The position numbers were made by a program, and so were the translations under genes. The notes beneath the pieces were generated by a model. It saw nothing but the letters and a program-made list of their open reading frames with translations. It was not told the origin of the DNA and searched no databases. DNA of 64,000 bases from assembly GCF_002211105.1 (NCBI RefSeq), contig NZ_JPUA01000034.1, forward strand, positions 710,117 to 774,116, in the 5' to 3' direction. Source of the DNA: Halomonas campaniensis. Its GTDB lineage: Bacteria; Pseudomonadota; Gammaproteobacteria; Pseudomonadales; Halomonadaceae. Of the stretch, positions 27,201 through 35,708 are shown in pieces (within the stretch, counting starts at the first letter, position 1; every line of letters starts with the position of its first letter).

Positions 27201-27403
27201 TGGCAACCGGTGCCAGCGACGTGAGCAGCCATCACATTGGTACCACTGTGGCGATGGGTATGTTCTCTGTTGCCACCTTGGGTAGCCTGTTTATTCCCAG
27301 CTTCTACGCCATGATTGCGACGGTCTCTGATTGGCTGAGTCGCAAAATGAAAGGGCATAAACATGATGGCTCACAACCGGCACTTGAGCATGACAAGCAC
27401 TAA
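24215..27403 (+). CDS. RND multidrug efflux pump, AcrB/MexB type
   Basis: A 1062-residue inner-membrane proton-driven transporter of the HAE1 family. It has the typical N-terminus MNFSNFFISRPIFATVLAI, twelve membrane segments and two large periplasmic loops. The proton-relay aspartates are the pair in GIVVDDAILVVENVERV, and the conserved lysine is in GLAAKNAILIVEFAE. It forms a tripartite pump with the adaptor and channel encoded just upstream, and probably exports hydrophobic drugs, solvents or bile-like compounds. Translation is coupled to the adaptor gene. Confidence 0.95.
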   Translation: MNFSNFFISRPIFATVLAIIVTLVGVMSMRILPIEQYPSVVPPTVSVQAQFPGADAETVAQTVAAPIAEAINGVEDMLYMTSNSADNGLMSLSVAFNIGTDGDINTINVNNRVQGALSQLPEAVQSQGVTVELRSDSILMFIALTSPDGDYDNIYMQNYATLNVLDELRQVPGVGNAEVLGGGEFAMRIWMDPDKLAQYDLTPSEVASAIRAQNTEVPAGNLASTPQSEPRAYTYTITAGGRLSNVDDFRNIYLRTNSDGSSLHLEDVARIELGASFYGVDARLNGSTMTPIIINQQPGANALETAQGVRDTMEELSGRFPPGLEYVAPYDTTLFIDASVETVLHTFIEAFLIVIVILFIFLQNWRFTVIAMSVVPVAVVGTFAGFYVFGFSINLLTLFALVLSIGIVVDDAILVVENVERVLSEEDDISVRDATIRAMKEVGGPVIATSLIMAAVFVPVAFLGGFTGQIYQQFAITVAISVAISALMALTFTPALSAIFIKHKIAGAGQSKFKRALNTPLRLFDRLFAGITAAYMWVVKGLVRFWVLALALTVLTGVGSYWLYANTPSTLVPETDQGVVLVSVSLPDAASLDRTQRYMAKLSAAIEDIPGVEYSSAVAGYDILSSSVNTARGVMFINLSPWSERDLTATELVGRIMGLGASIDGGSAMAFNLPPIMGLSTTGGFTGYLQSFDGASPRELYEASLQIMQKANQHPALNRVFTTFNVNVPSYRANIDQQKALSYGVALENINSALGNTFGNGFVNYFSYQNRNFQVYLQNEDEFRKTPEDVSSVYVRGGNGERIPLSEFVELERQTGPSVVSRFGVYAGAMFQGEPAAGYSSAQAIEAMNEVVEEALGSNWGMGWTGTAYQESNMGSAATLAIVFGLLMVFLILAAQYESWSLPLAVLTATPFAFLGGIGGIALRGLDTSVYVQIGMLVVVGLAAKNAILIVEFAELQRKEQGKSIREAAITAAELRFRPIVMTSLAFIFGTLPLALATGASDVSSHHIGTTVAMGMFSVATLGSLFIPSFYAMIATVSDWLSRKMKGHKHDGSQPALEHDKH

Positions 27404-27434
27404 CCCTTAGCGACTCATCAAAGGGTGAGAGTAG

Positions 27435-27469
27435 GCGGGTGCCATCTTCGGGTGGCACCCGCTTTTTTT
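27435..27469 (+). terminator. Intrinsic terminator of the efflux operon
   Basis: A 10-bp stem GCGGGTGCCA / TGGCACCCGC with an 8-base loop is followed by seven T residues, 31 bases after the RND pump stop. Confidence 0.9.
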
Positions 27470-27573
27470 ATGGAGCTGACCGAGATCAAGGTAGAGGTGG
27501 CGCGGAAAAGCTAATCTGAACTAAGCTGGAAGTAACAATACATCACCGGCTAAGTACCGGGGGAGGCGCCATC

Positions 27574-28260
27574 ATGAACGCTCTAGTGCACGCTGCTACG
27601 CAGTTTCCGACCATCGTCTTTACGTTGCTACTCGGTCTGTTAGCTCTTTACTGGCTGTTAGTGATTATCCGTTTAGCCCCTCTGGAGCTGTTTGAACGTG
27701 ATAGCCTCAAAGAAGATCATCTCGCCAGCACGCTGGTTTCTCTAGGCTTCGCTGGAGTTCCCGCCACGCTGGCATTAACGGTGATTCTGACTATTGCCGC
27801 AGTACTAACAGTCGCGATCGAGCTGCTGGTATTGCGGTGGCTACCGCTTGGCTTGATACGTATACCGGTAGGGGTGCTAGTGCTATGGGGCACGCTGGTC
27901 ATGGCCTCGCCCATCGCAGCAATGCTCTGCCAAGCACTGCATCGTGGACTGCATCGGTACCGCCCCTTCACCCGGCGTTGTCTGCTGGGACAAACGGTTG
28001 TGGTAACCGAGCGCCAGGGTGCGGGTGAGCAGGCGTTTGCGGTGATTGATAATGAGCCGGCGAGCAGAGTCAAACTGCTTAGCAAAAGCGATGCTCTGCC
28101 TGTGCAGGGGGAGCGCCGGGTGCTGGTGAAGTATTTGCCTGAAGAGGGGGCTTACCGCAGCGTATCCGAGCAGACGTACCTTGAAACGCGGATTCGTTTA
28201 AATAAAATGCGGCTAAACCAGAAAAATCGCCACTCTACCCATTACTCGGCGTCTCACTGA
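27574..28260 (+). CDS. YqiJ-like membrane protein with OB-fold-type tail
   Basis: A 228-residue protein with a good ribosome site (GGGGGAGG). Residues 1-125 carry three or four membrane helices, starting FPTIVFTLLLGLLALYWLL. The C-terminal half is soluble and beta-rich (RCLLGQTVVVTERQG... RVLVKYLPEEG). This layout matches the YqiJ/DUF1449 family, related to NfeD and usually encoded next to a flotillin-like gene (YqiK). No flotillin gene is nearby here. Function unknown; a membrane-organising role is only a family-level guess. Confidence 0.6.
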   Translation: MNALVHAATQFPTIVFTLLLGLLALYWLLVIIRLAPLELFERDSLKEDHLASTLVSLGFAGVPATLALTVILTIAAVLTVAIELLVLRWLPLGLIRIPVGVLVLWGTLVMASPIAAMLCQALHRGLHRYRPFTRRCLLGQTVVVTERQGAGEQAFAVIDNEPASRVKLLSKSDALPVQGERRVLVKYLPEEGAYRSVSEQTYLETRIRLNKMRLNQKNRHSTHYSASH

Positions 28261-28284
28261 TACCGCTTTTCACTGAGGAGAGTA

Positions 28285-28315
28285 ACCGGGACGCAAATAT
28301 TTCAAGCATCCCGGT
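28285..28315. terminator. Hairpin between convergent genes
   Basis: ACCGGGACGC and GCATCCCGGT pair with one mismatch across an 11-base loop, directly between two convergent stop codons. T tracts are lacking, so terminator strength is uncertain. Confidence 0.45.
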
Positions 28316-29248
28316 CTACTTCCGCCACCGCCGCCACAGTTGTGCTAGCCACTGCACTGCACGCTGCCAGCGAGTGGCGTTTTGTGTTTTATTCAATGAG
28401 GTTGGACGAGGTGCGGGGCGATTTAAAAAGTCGTGAATGGGATCAACCTGCTCGGGCTTATCCAGCATAGGCGCGTGACCGCAGTGAGGCACGTTTAGGG
28501 TAACAAGTTTAGGGTGTGCCTCGGCCATCCGCGGCAGCATTTCTGCATCCAGAAGCGTCGATTCCTCGCCACGTATTACCATCACCGGACAGCGAATGTT
28601 CGCCCAGTCAGCCCACATGTCCCGCGGCGTATCGTGCACAAACTGCTCGCCAATGCGCGGATCGAAGTGATACGTCCAACTGCCATCCGGTAACCGTCGG
28701 GCACTGTTGAGAGCCAGTTCACGCCGAGCAGATTCAGCGCTAATACCGAAACTGGCGTAGTGCCGGTTGAGCTCTTGCTGGAGTTCGCTAAAAGTAGAGA
28801 AGCGGTGGGTAACGCCGAAATAGCTAGAAAGACCTATAAGGCCCTGGGTGTTCAGCTCGGGGCCTACGTCGTTAAGAATCAGCCGGGAAATGCGCGCGCT
28901 GTGCTGCGGGTCAGCAGCGATCAACATACCAAGCAGACCACCCATTGAGGTGCCCAACCAATCCACGTAATCGAGTTCAAAGTGATCGAGCAGTGCGATC
29001 GCTATCGACACGTAATGGCTATAAAGGTAGTCATGGGCAGGAAACAGCGACCAGCTGGATAACCCGCGACCTGGGGTGTCCGGGGCAAGAATCCGCCATT
29101 CAATGCCGAGTTCTCGCGCCAGCGCGCTGAAGTCGCCGCCATGACGGGCAAATCCATGCCAGGCGATTAACGTGCGCGGGGCGTTAGGGTTCCAAATGCG
29201 TACGACTACTTCTAATTCGCGTACGCGGACAAACTCCAAGGCATCCAT
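28316..29248 (-). CDS. Alpha/beta-fold hydrolase
   Basis: A 310-residue cytoplasmic hydrolase. The nucleophile elbow is GTSMGG (about residue 100), the oxyanion region is AWHGFARHGGDF, an acidic residue candidate follows in VIRGEEST, and the catalytic His is in PHCGHAPMLDKPEQV. The last 35 residues are basic and Trp/Arg-rich (WRRWRK), unusual for the family. Substrate unknown. It is followed upstream by a TetR gene in the same orientation, separated by 76 bases. Confidence 0.82.
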   Translation of the reverse strand: MDALEFVRVRELEVVVRIWNPNAPRTLIAWHGFARHGGDFSALARELGIEWRILAPDTPGRGLSSWSLFPAHDYLYSHYVSIAIALLDHFELDYVDWLGTSMGGLLGMLIAADPQHSARISRLILNDVGPELNTQGLIGLSSYFGVTHRFSTFSELQQELNRHYASFGISAESARRELALNSARRLPDGSWTYHFDPRIGEQFVHDTPRDMWADWANIRCPVMVIRGEESTLLDAEMLPRMAEAHPKLVTLNVPHCGHAPMLDKPEQVDPIHDFLNRPAPRPTSLNKTQNATRWQRAVQWLAQLWRRWRK

Positions 29249-29324
29249 AGTGTGCTCACACGGCTATAAAAGTAGCTCAGTATAAGCATACTTGCTGCAT
29301 TGCAGCGAGAGTGTGGGGGATTGT

Positions 29325-29936
29325 TTAACGCTGCATCATGCGAATAGAGGCATCAATCAGTTCGCCACCGCGTTCACGAATCGAAAACGCCTCGGGGTTA
29401 CGTAGCCAATCATGGAAAAGGCCCCCCAGCATGGATTGCATCAAGCGCGTTGCCACTTCGGGACTGAGGTCTTCACGCAACAGTTGCTGCTGCTCTGCAA
29501 GTACAAAGACATTCAGCATCTCTTCAAAACACTCGTTGCCGATCTGATCCTGCATATCAAGCGGGTTAATATCACTGAAGAACTCGCAGCGATGCAGCAA
29601 AATGGAGAGTATTCGCTGATAAGAAGGTTGCTCAAGGCGTACTAAACCCGCATGGCAGGCCAGCCGTATCGATTCCAGCGGTGATAATTCGGCGTCAGCT
29701 TTGTCCACCTCATCCATCAGCGACTGGAAGGGCATGCGCACCTGTTCAACCAGCGCCATAAACAGGTCGCCTTTGTTTTTAAAGTGCCAATAAACGGCAC
29801 CACGGGTGAGGCCAGCATGGCGAGCGATTTGCTCAAGGGAAGTGCGTGCCACGCCTTTGGCAAAGAATACCTCTTCAGCAGCGTCAAGCAGTGCTTCTCG
29901 GGTAGCAGCCGCTTCTGCTTTGGTCTTTCTTGCCAT
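29325..29936 (-). CDS. TetR-family repressor, AcrR/TtgR-like
   Basis: A 203-residue regulator. The N-terminal helix-turn-helix (residues 11-57) contains VARTSLEQIARHAGLTRGAVYWHFKNKGDLF, the form seen in AcrR, TtgR and MexR-like efflux repressors. The C-terminal ligand-binding domain is of matching length. It is inferred to repress the RND operon 5 kb away through the site at 21233-21248, and itself through the dyad at 29996-30023. Starts with ATG at 29936 after TTGTATTTCC; the ribosome site is weak. Confidence 0.85.
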   Translation of the reverse strand: MARKTKAEAAATREALLDAAEEVFFAKGVARTSLEQIARHAGLTRGAVYWHFKNKGDLFMALVEQVRMPFQSLMDEVDKADAELSPLESIRLACHAGLVRLEQPSYQRILSILLHRCEFFSDINPLDMQDQIGNECFEEMLNVFVLAEQQQLLREDLSPEVATRLMQSMLGGLFHDWLRNPEAFSIRERGGELIDASIRMMQR

Positions 29937-29995
29937 GGAAATACAACCTCATAATCGGACACAGTATGGTCACATTTTAACCTAAGCAGCAGGAT

Positions 29996-30023
29996 ATTTA
30001 CATTCAAAACTGTATGGATAAAT
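29996..30023. promoter_or_regulatory. Candidate TetR-type operator upstream of the repressor gene
   Basis: ATTTACAT (29996-30003) faces ATGGATAAAT (30014-30023) in a 28-bp partial dyad, with TACATTCA and CTGTATG words like those in TtgR-type sites. It lies about 60 bases before the repressor start, between divergent genes. Confidence 0.4.
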
Positions 30024-30144
30024 GTTCCATCTCATAACGTGAATTAACAAATTCGTCATTTCGCGACTGGAAGCGTATAAACGGGCAGTGAGACAGGCCC
30101 TAATGTCGTTAGCAAAACGAATTAAAAAAAACAGGAAAGAAAGC

Positions 30145-31176
30145 ATGGCGCGAGCTCCTTTTCAGCTGGGTGAACATATCATTATGCCTGGCCAACGCTT
30201 ACAAGTTGATGTGCCGGTGGCACGTTTATATACCCATACGCCTCTGCATATACCTGTCGAAGTCGTTCATGGCCGCAAGGATGGCCCAGTGCTGTTGGTA
30301 TGTGGTGGCATCCATGGCGATGAAATCAATGGGGTGGAGATTGTTCGTCGAGTACTGCGCGCGAAAGCGATTAGTAGTATCCGCGGTACCTTGATCGCGG
30401 TGCCGGTTGTGAACGTACTTGGCTTCTTGCAGCAAACCCGCTATTTACCTGATCGGCGTGATCTCAATCGCTGTTTTCCAGGCAGCGAGTCGGGGTCGCT
30501 AGGCGGCCGTATTGCAAATCTGTTTCGCGAACAAATTGTCGATCACGCTACCCATATTATTGACCTACATACCGGCGCAATCCATCGCACTAATCTGCCG
30601 CAAATTCGTGCCCAACTCCGTCCTGGAAGCGAAACCGAGCGCATGGCCGATGCTTTCGGTGCGCCCGTGGTACTGAATGCGGAACTGCGTGAAGGTAGCC
30701 TGCGCCATTACGCCCAGAACCGCGGGATTCCAGTGCTGACCTATGAAGCCGGTGAGGCATTGCGTTTTGACGAGTGGGCGATTGCCCCTGGGGTGCGTGG
30801 TGTACTGCGGGTTATGCGCCGACTAGGCATGCTGACCGGTGAGCAGCGCCACCGCACGCCAGCACCCGCGGAGCTTGCCAAAGGGTCAAGCTGGGCCCGG
30901 GCACCTATCGATGGTATTTTGCGGCCCAAGGTGCGCCTAGGCGCCCGGGTTGCCAAAGGCGAGGTGCTGGGCAAAGTCGCTGACCCCTTTGGCAATGACG
31001 AGGGCGAAGTGCGCGCCGTCGCCGATGGTATTGTGATTGGCATGAGCCGCTTGCCGCTGGCCAATGAGGGCGAAGCGCTGTTTCATATTGCCCGTTTTGA
31101 TGAGATTGATGAGGCCGAAACGGCTGTCGAGAGCTTTAACTCAAGCTTGGTGCCGCCGCCTGATTCGTTTTATTAA
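30145..31176 (+). CDS. Succinylglutamate desuccinylase/aspartoacylase-family zinc hydrolase
   Basis: A 343-residue protein of the AstE/AspA carboxypeptidase-like fold. Zinc ligands are predicted in GGIHGDEINGVEI (His and Glu) and in IDLHTGA (His). The C-terminal part from about residue 255 forms a barrel-sandwich-like domain (GILRPKVRLGARVAKGEVLGKVADPFG). Members remove acyl groups from amino acids or act on amino-acid-like osmolytes; the substrate here is unknown. Start chosen at 30145 (MARAPFQ) after AGGAAAG; an upstream in-frame ATG at 30103 would add a basic, unlikely leader. Confidence 0.82.
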   Translation: MARAPFQLGEHIIMPGQRLQVDVPVARLYTHTPLHIPVEVVHGRKDGPVLLVCGGIHGDEINGVEIVRRVLRAKAISSIRGTLIAVPVVNVLGFLQQTRYLPDRRDLNRCFPGSESGSLGGRIANLFREQIVDHATHIIDLHTGAIHRTNLPQIRAQLRPGSETERMADAFGAPVVLNAELREGSLRHYAQNRGIPVLTYEAGEALRFDEWAIAPGVRGVLRVMRRLGMLTGEQRHRTPAPAELAKGSSWARAPIDGILRPKVRLGARVAKGEVLGKVADPFGNDEGEVRAVADGIVIGMSRLPLANEGEALFHIARFDEIDEAETAVESFNSSLVPPPDSFY

Positions 31177-31383
31177 TCGCTCTTCATAGCTAAGAGCTAT
31201 CGCTGTGATAGTTAAGGATTAGCTACTATAAATGGCAAGTTGGCAGTGGTTTGACTATACCTAGGGGTGGGCTTTGTTAGCGGCTGCAAAAATGATAACA
31301 ACTAAAACAAACAGCTAAGCTTTCATCGTACTCGAGCGAGTGGCGATCAAACGCCACGTCTACCGTGACACGGAGGAAAAGCG

Positions 31384-32856
31384 ATGACGAGCGATAAACC
31401 TAAGCACACCACAACGGATGCGGGCATAGGAGTCAACAGTGATGAACACTCACTCTCAGTAGGCCCCGATGGGCCGATTGTTCTGCATGATCACTATTTG
31501 ATGGAGCAGATGGCTGCCTTTAACCGGGAAATGATTCCGAATCGTCAGCCCCACGCAAAAGGGAGTGGCGCCTTTGGTCACTTCCAAGTCACTCACGACG
31601 TTAGCCAATACACCAAAGCTGACTTTCTCCAGCCGGGCAAGAAAACCGAGATGTTGGCTCGTTTCTCGACGGTGGCCGGTGAGGCGGGTAGTCCGGACAC
31701 TTGGCGCGATCCTCGTGGCTTCTCGCTGAAGTTCTACACCGAAGAGGGCAACTTCGACATGGTGGGTAACAATACCCCTGTGTTCTTCGTGCGCGATCCG
31801 CTCAAATTCCAGCACTTTATCCACTCACAAAAGCGTCGAGCGGATAACGGCTTGCGTGATCACGATATGCAGTGGGACTTCTGGACGCTTTCGCCGCAAT
31901 CTGCACACCAAGTAACCTGGCTAATGGGCGATCGTGGTATCCCCGCCACTTGGCGCCACATGAACGGCTATTCCAGCCATACCTATATGTGGGTGAACGC
32001 TGAAGGCGAGCGCTTTTGGGTGAAGTACCACTTCAAAACTGATCAGGGCATTAAGTGCATGACCCAGGAACAGGCCGATAAGATGGCGGGCGCGGATGCC
32101 GACTACCACCGCCGCGACCTGTTCGACGCCATCAAACGCGGCGATTATCCCACTTGGACGCTGCAAGTTCAGATCATGCCCTTTGAAGATGCCAAGACCT
32201 ACCACATCAACCCCTTCGATTTGACCAAGGTGTGGCCGCACGCCGACTACCCGCTGCAAGAAGTCGGTAAGATGACCTTGGATCGCAACCCCGTCGATTT
32301 CCACAGCCAAATCGAACAGGCCGCGTTTCAGCCCAGCAACGCCGTACCGGGTACCGGTTTCTCGCCCGATAAAATGCTGTTGGCGCGGGTAATATCCTAC
32401 GCTGATGCGCACCGTGCGCGTTTAGGGGTGAACTACCAACATATCCCCGTTAACGCGCCCAAGACCCCGGTGAACAGTTACAGCCAGGGTGGTCAGATGC
32501 GTATTAACCACTCCACCGACCCGGTGTACGCACCTAACAGCAAAGGGGGCGCGCACGCCAACCCGGAAAAGTACCCGGAAGATGCAGTATGGGAGACGGA
32601 CGGCGAGTTGGTTCGCGCTGCCTACACGCTGCGCTCGGGCGATGGCGACTTCAACCAAGCCAATGATCTGGTCAATAAGGTAATGGATGATGCCGCCCGC
32701 GACCGATTGGTCAACAATATTGTCGGCCACGTTTCCGACGGTGTGGAAGAGCCGGTGCTGTCACGAGTATTTGAGTACTGGAAAAACGTCGACCAAACGA
32801 TCGGCGAGCGTGTCGAGCAGGGCGTAATGGCGAACCGTCGGGAAAACGGTCAGTAA
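31384..32856 (+). CDS. katA: Monofunctional heme catalase
   Basis: A 490-residue small-subunit catalase. The catalytic His lies in [14 protein letters not shown], the distal Asn in [14 protein letters not shown] and the heme-ligand Tyr in [17 protein letters not shown]. It degrades hydrogen peroxide in the cytoplasm. CGGAGGAAAAGCG gives a strong ribosome site. It is monocistronic, bracketed by a 207-base promoter region and a terminator. The symbol follows the common name for this clade. Confidence 0.93.
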   Translation: MTSDKPKHTTTDAGIGVNSDEHSLSVGPDGPIVLHDHYLMEQMAAFNREMIPNRQPHAKGSGAFGHFQVTHDVSQYTKADFLQPGKKTEMLARFSTVAGEAGSPDTWRDPRGFSLKFYTEEGNFDMVGNNTPVFFVRDPLKFQHFIHSQKRRADNGLRDHDMQWDFWTLSPQSAHQVTWLMGDRGIPATWRHMNGYSSHTYMWVNAEGERFWVKYHFKTDQGIKCMTQEQADKMAGADADYHRRDLFDAIKRGDYPTWTLQVQIMPFEDAKTYHINPFDLTKVWPHADYPLQEVGKMTLDRNPVDFHSQIEQAAFQPSNAVPGTGFSPDKMLLARVISYADAHRARLGVNYQHIPVNAPKTPVNSYSQGGQMRINHSTDPVYAPNSKGGAHANPEKYPEDAVWETDGELVRAAYTLRSGDGDFNQANDLVNKVMDDAARDRLVNNIVGHVSDGVEEPVLSRVFEYWKNVDQTIGERVEQGVMANRRENGQ

Positions 32857-32877
32857 GCTTACGCTATTAGAAAAACG

Positions 32878-32907
32878 AACCCGCTACGCTTGCGTAGCGG
32901 GTTTTTT
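32878..32907 (+). terminator. Intrinsic terminator of the catalase gene
   Basis: AACCCGCTACGC-TT-GCGTAGCGGGTT is a perfect 12-bp stem followed by TTTTT. It lies between the catalase and the convergent dusA gene. Confidence 0.9.
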
Positions 32908-32918
32908 GTACAACGCAC

Positions 32919-33956
32919 TTATACAACGAGCTCGGGTTCGTTCACCAAGCTAAGCGCGTCATCAAATAAGCGCAATCCTGCGCCTTCTTTATGGGCGTAT
33001 TCTGACAAATGACGGCGGAAGCGCCTGCCGCCAGGGCAACCCTGGAATAAGCCCAGCAAGTGACGGGTAATATGATTCAGCTTCGCGCCTTCATCCAAGC
33101 GCTGCTGAATATAAGGCCGGAAAGCTATTGCGGCATCCAGGCGGCTCGCCGCCGGACCTTGCTCACCAAACAGCTGCTTATCGACGCCTGCAAGCAGCCA
33201 AGGGTTTTGATACGCCTCACGCCCTACCATCACGCTATCCACATGGGTAAGCTGCGCTTGGCACTCCGCCAGCGTTTTAATCCCGCCGTTAATGCCGATA
33301 TGCAATTCAGGGCGGCTCTGTTTTAGACGGTGAACACGGGGGTAGTTAAGCGGCGGCACATCGCGATTCTGTTTAGGCGACAGCCCCTGCAGCCACGCCT
33401 TACGGGCGTGAACGGTAAACACCTCGCAGCCTGCTTCAGCAACGATAGCGATAAACCGCTCAAGGTCGGCATCTTCATCCTGGTCATCAATGCCAATACG
33501 GCACTTCACCGTGACCGGAATAGATACAGCTGCCTGCATCGCCCGCACAGCCTCGGCCACCTTTTCGGGGTAGCCCATTAAACAGGCGCCAATCAGGTTG
33601 TTCTGCACGCGGTCACTCGGGCAACCCACGTTCAGGTTCACCTCATCATAGCCCCACGCCTCAGCAATCGCCGCACACTCGGCTAGCTCACCGGCATCGC
33701 TGCCGCCCAACTGCAGCGCAAGCGGATGCTCCACCTCGTTATAGCCCAAAAAGCGCTCACGGGGTGTCCCGTGCAAAATCGCACCGGTCGTGACCATCTC
33801 GGTATACAGCAGTGCACGCCTAGTTAACGTGCGTGCGAAGGCTCTGTAATCGCGGGTCGTCCAGTCCATCATAGGCGCGACGGAGAAAGTTCTATCCAGC
33901 TCCGGGCGGGCAATGCCAGACTTCATGCGGGTTTGCGCGGTTGTGTTATCATTCAT
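32919..33956 (-). CDS. dusA: tRNA-dihydrouridine(20/20a) synthase
   Basis: A 345-residue FMN enzyme that reduces uridine in the D-loop of tRNAs. FSVAPMMDWTTRDYR begins the TIM barrel. The catalytic Cys is in NVGCPSDRVQ, and the RNA-contact segment VHARKAWLQGLSPKQNR is DusA-specific. The gene is intact at both ends. The 5' end of dusA is a known integration target for genomic islands, but no integrase is present here. Confidence 0.93.
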   Translation of the reverse strand: MNDNTTAQTRMKSGIARPELDRTFSVAPMMDWTTRDYRAFARTLTRRALLYTEMVTTGAILHGTPRERFLGYNEVEHPLALQLGGSDAGELAECAAIAEAWGYDEVNLNVGCPSDRVQNNLIGACLMGYPEKVAEAVRAMQAAVSIPVTVKCRIGIDDQDEDADLERFIAIVAEAGCEVFTVHARKAWLQGLSPKQNRDVPPLNYPRVHRLKQSRPELHIGINGGIKTLAECQAQLTHVDSVMVGREAYQNPWLLAGVDKQLFGEQGPAASRLDAAIAFRPYIQQRLDEGAKLNHITRHLLGLFQGCPGGRRFRRHLSEYAHKEGAGLRLFDDALSLVNEPELVV

Positions 33957-34002
33957 AGCTGTTCATATTTACAGTGTTTTAGCCACGTTTTTAGCTAATT
34001 GG

Positions 34003-34043
34003 TGTCACAAATTTGGCACTTCGTGGCACTTTCATTTGTCACA
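34003..34043. repeat. Inverted repeat upstream of dusA
   Basis: TGTCACAAAT (34003-34012) and ATTTGTCACA (34034-34043) form a 9-of-10 inverted repeat flanking two direct copies of TGGCACTT. It could be an operator for dusA, whose start lies about 50 bases away. Confidence 0.4.
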
Positions 34044-34088
34044 TTTCGAGGCAGTGATGGCGACGATCATGAAGCATCCAAAAAGGGA

Positions 34089-34111
34089 GGGCAGTTTCTC
34101 ATATACTGCCC
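34089..34111 (-). terminator. Probable terminator of the TauE/SafE gene
   Basis: On the minus strand GGGCAGT and ACTGCCC form a 7-bp stem with a 9-base loop, followed shortly by TCCCTTTTT. It lies 43 bases after the exporter stop codon. Confidence 0.55.
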
Positions 34112-34153
34112 ATTTTAGCATTCCGAGAAAGGGCCATACGCTAAAGCCTGGGG

Positions 34154-34960
34154 TTAAGCAGTAAACACCGCATACACCATCTGCAGTGCCAGCCCCATCA
34201 GCATAAAAGCGAATACCCGTTTGAGGAGTTTGACAGGTAGCTTATGCGCTAACTTTGCTCCGATGGGAGCCGTTAGGATACTGAAGGGCGCCATCAGCAG
34301 TAACGCAGGCAGGTAAACGTAGCCGAGCGCTGCACTGGGCAGCCCTTGGGTAGACCAGCCGTTGATTATGTAGCCAAGCGCACCCGCAACGGCGATTGGT
34401 AGGCCTACGGCTGCTGAGGTGCCTATTGCGCGGGGTAGCTTGACATTGCACCAGGTGAGGAAGGGCACTGTAAGTGAGCCGCCGCCAATGGCAACGAGTG
34501 CGGAAATGCCACCGATGCCCAACCCCACACCGCTTACACCGATAGGGCCGGGGAGGCCGCGGCTTGGTTTGGGCTTGATGTTTGCCAGCATCTGGAGCGA
34601 CATTAGCACCATAAAGCAGGCGAAAAAGATAGCAAGGCCACGCGTGGGTATCAGTGCCGCGATAAACGTCGCCAAAAAGGTGCCGACTAATATGCCAGGG
34701 GTAATAAAGCGCACGATGTCCCAGCGAACGGCCCCGTGCCGATGGTGGGAAAGCAGGCTAGCGGTAGAGGCGGGAATGATGGCCGCCATGGCGGTGCCTA
34801 AAGCCAAGTGGGCAAGGTGGTCGTGGGGCACGCCTTGAAGTACAAAAAGGGACGTTAAAATCGGCACCATAATACCGCCACCGCCAATCCCCAACAAGCC
34901 TGCCATCAGACCTACAAAGCCACCCAGTGCTACATAAGCCAACCACCAAATGATGTCCAA
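34154..34960 (-). CDS. TauE/SafE-family (DUF81) membrane exporter
   Basis: A 268-residue inner-membrane protein with about eight helices. It has the glycine-rich motif GLLGIGGGGIMVPIL near the N-terminus and its repeat SALVAIGGGSLTVPFL in the second half, typical of the family that exports sulfite, sulfoacetate or other organic anions. The start is taken as TTG at 34960, because AGGAGCAACGGC precedes it and DIIWWLAY begins the first helix. The open frame continues to 35278 but that part overlaps the divergent lipoprotein gene and is not protein-like. Substrate unknown. Confidence 0.82.
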   Translation of the reverse strand: MDIIWWLAYVALGGFVGLMAGLLGIGGGGIMVPILTSLFVLQGVPHDHLAHLALGTAMAAIIPASTASLLSHHRHGAVRWDIVRFITPGILVGTFLATFIAALIPTRGLAIFFACFMVLMSLQMLANIKPKPSRGLPGPIGVSGVGLGIGGISALVAIGGGSLTVPFLTWCNVKLPRAIGTSAAVGLPIAVAGALGYIINGWSTQGLPSAALGYVYLPALLLMAPFSILTAPIGAKLAHKLPVKLLKRVFAFMLMGLALQMVYAVFTA

Positions 34961-35106
34961 AGCCGTTGCTCCTAAAAGTGTCTTGTTAGCATGATAAGCA
35001 CATTGTACCGGAAGCGGTGTAAGTAGCGGGGCCAAAAACGAGTATTCCACTGTGGCGGCGGCAATGCAGTGGTAAGCTGCAGAACAAGTAATATTTCGGA
35101 GTTCGT

Positions 35107-35703
35107 ATGCGCAATGTAATAAGCAGTGTTGGCGTGTTGATGGTATCCGCTGCGCTACTGGCAGGCTGTGGTGAAACAGACGCGCCGAATGAGTCGGCGG
35201 CAACCGCAGAACAAACATCAGCCCCTGAACCGACAGTTGCCGAGATAGCAGTGGCTGAAGCGGAAGAAGTGGCGCCACTCGTCGTCGAGATAATGGCGCA
35301 TGTATCGCTGCGTAGCGACCGGCGTTTAATGGTGGAAGGCGAAAGCAATTTACCTGACGCGACGTTGGTGCAGATTATTGTCGAGCGTGAGATTAGCAGC
35401 GTGCGTTGGCGTGAGCGGACACGTGTAGACGATGGTGTGTTTGCAGCGGGGCCATTTGGCCCTGGCAGTGGCTTACCCGATGGTGGCTATATAGTACGGG
35501 TGGAGGTTTCCGAAGGCAGTGTACAGCCGGAAGCCGTTCAGGCGCGTATTGGCCACGAGGGCCAGCACCTGGCGGGAGAGCTGGTAAATCAATCCCGCCA
35601 TGGGCTGGGCCAAGTGGCCACCTACTCACGTCGCTTCTTGGTGGGGAGTGAGCCAAGGCAAACGCGTGACCAGGTGGAGGTGCTAGAGAGTCCGGGGAGG
35701 TAG
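35107..35703 (+). CDS. Hypothetical lipoprotein
   Basis: A 198-residue protein with a lipoprotein signal: hydrophobic stretch ISSVGVLMVSAAL and lipobox LLAGC, lipidated Cys at residue 21. An Ala/Glu/Thr-rich acidic linker (22-60) leads to a beta-rich domain at about 62-145 (VSLRSDRRLMVEGESNLPDATLVQIIV). This resembles an immunoglobulin-like extracellular fold. CGGAGTTCGT precedes the ATG. No family was recognised with confidence. It converges on the XRE regulator with 5 bases between the stops. Confidence 0.75.
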   Translation: MRNVISSVGVLMVSAALLAGCGETDAPNESAATAEQTSAPEPTVAEIAVAEAEEVAPLVVEIMAHVSLRSDRRLMVEGESNLPDATLVQIIVEREISSVRWRERTRVDDGVFAAGPFGPGSGLPDGGYIVRVEVSEGSVQPEAVQARIGHEGQHLAGELVNQSRHGLGQVATYSRRFLVGSEPRQTRDQVEVLESPGR

Positions 35704-35708
35704 ACGCT

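Noticed and set aside
33913..34164. 83-codon plus-strand frame between dusA and the TauE gene
   Set aside because: Overlaps the dusA start in antisense and the inverted repeats; no ribosome site or homology recognised.
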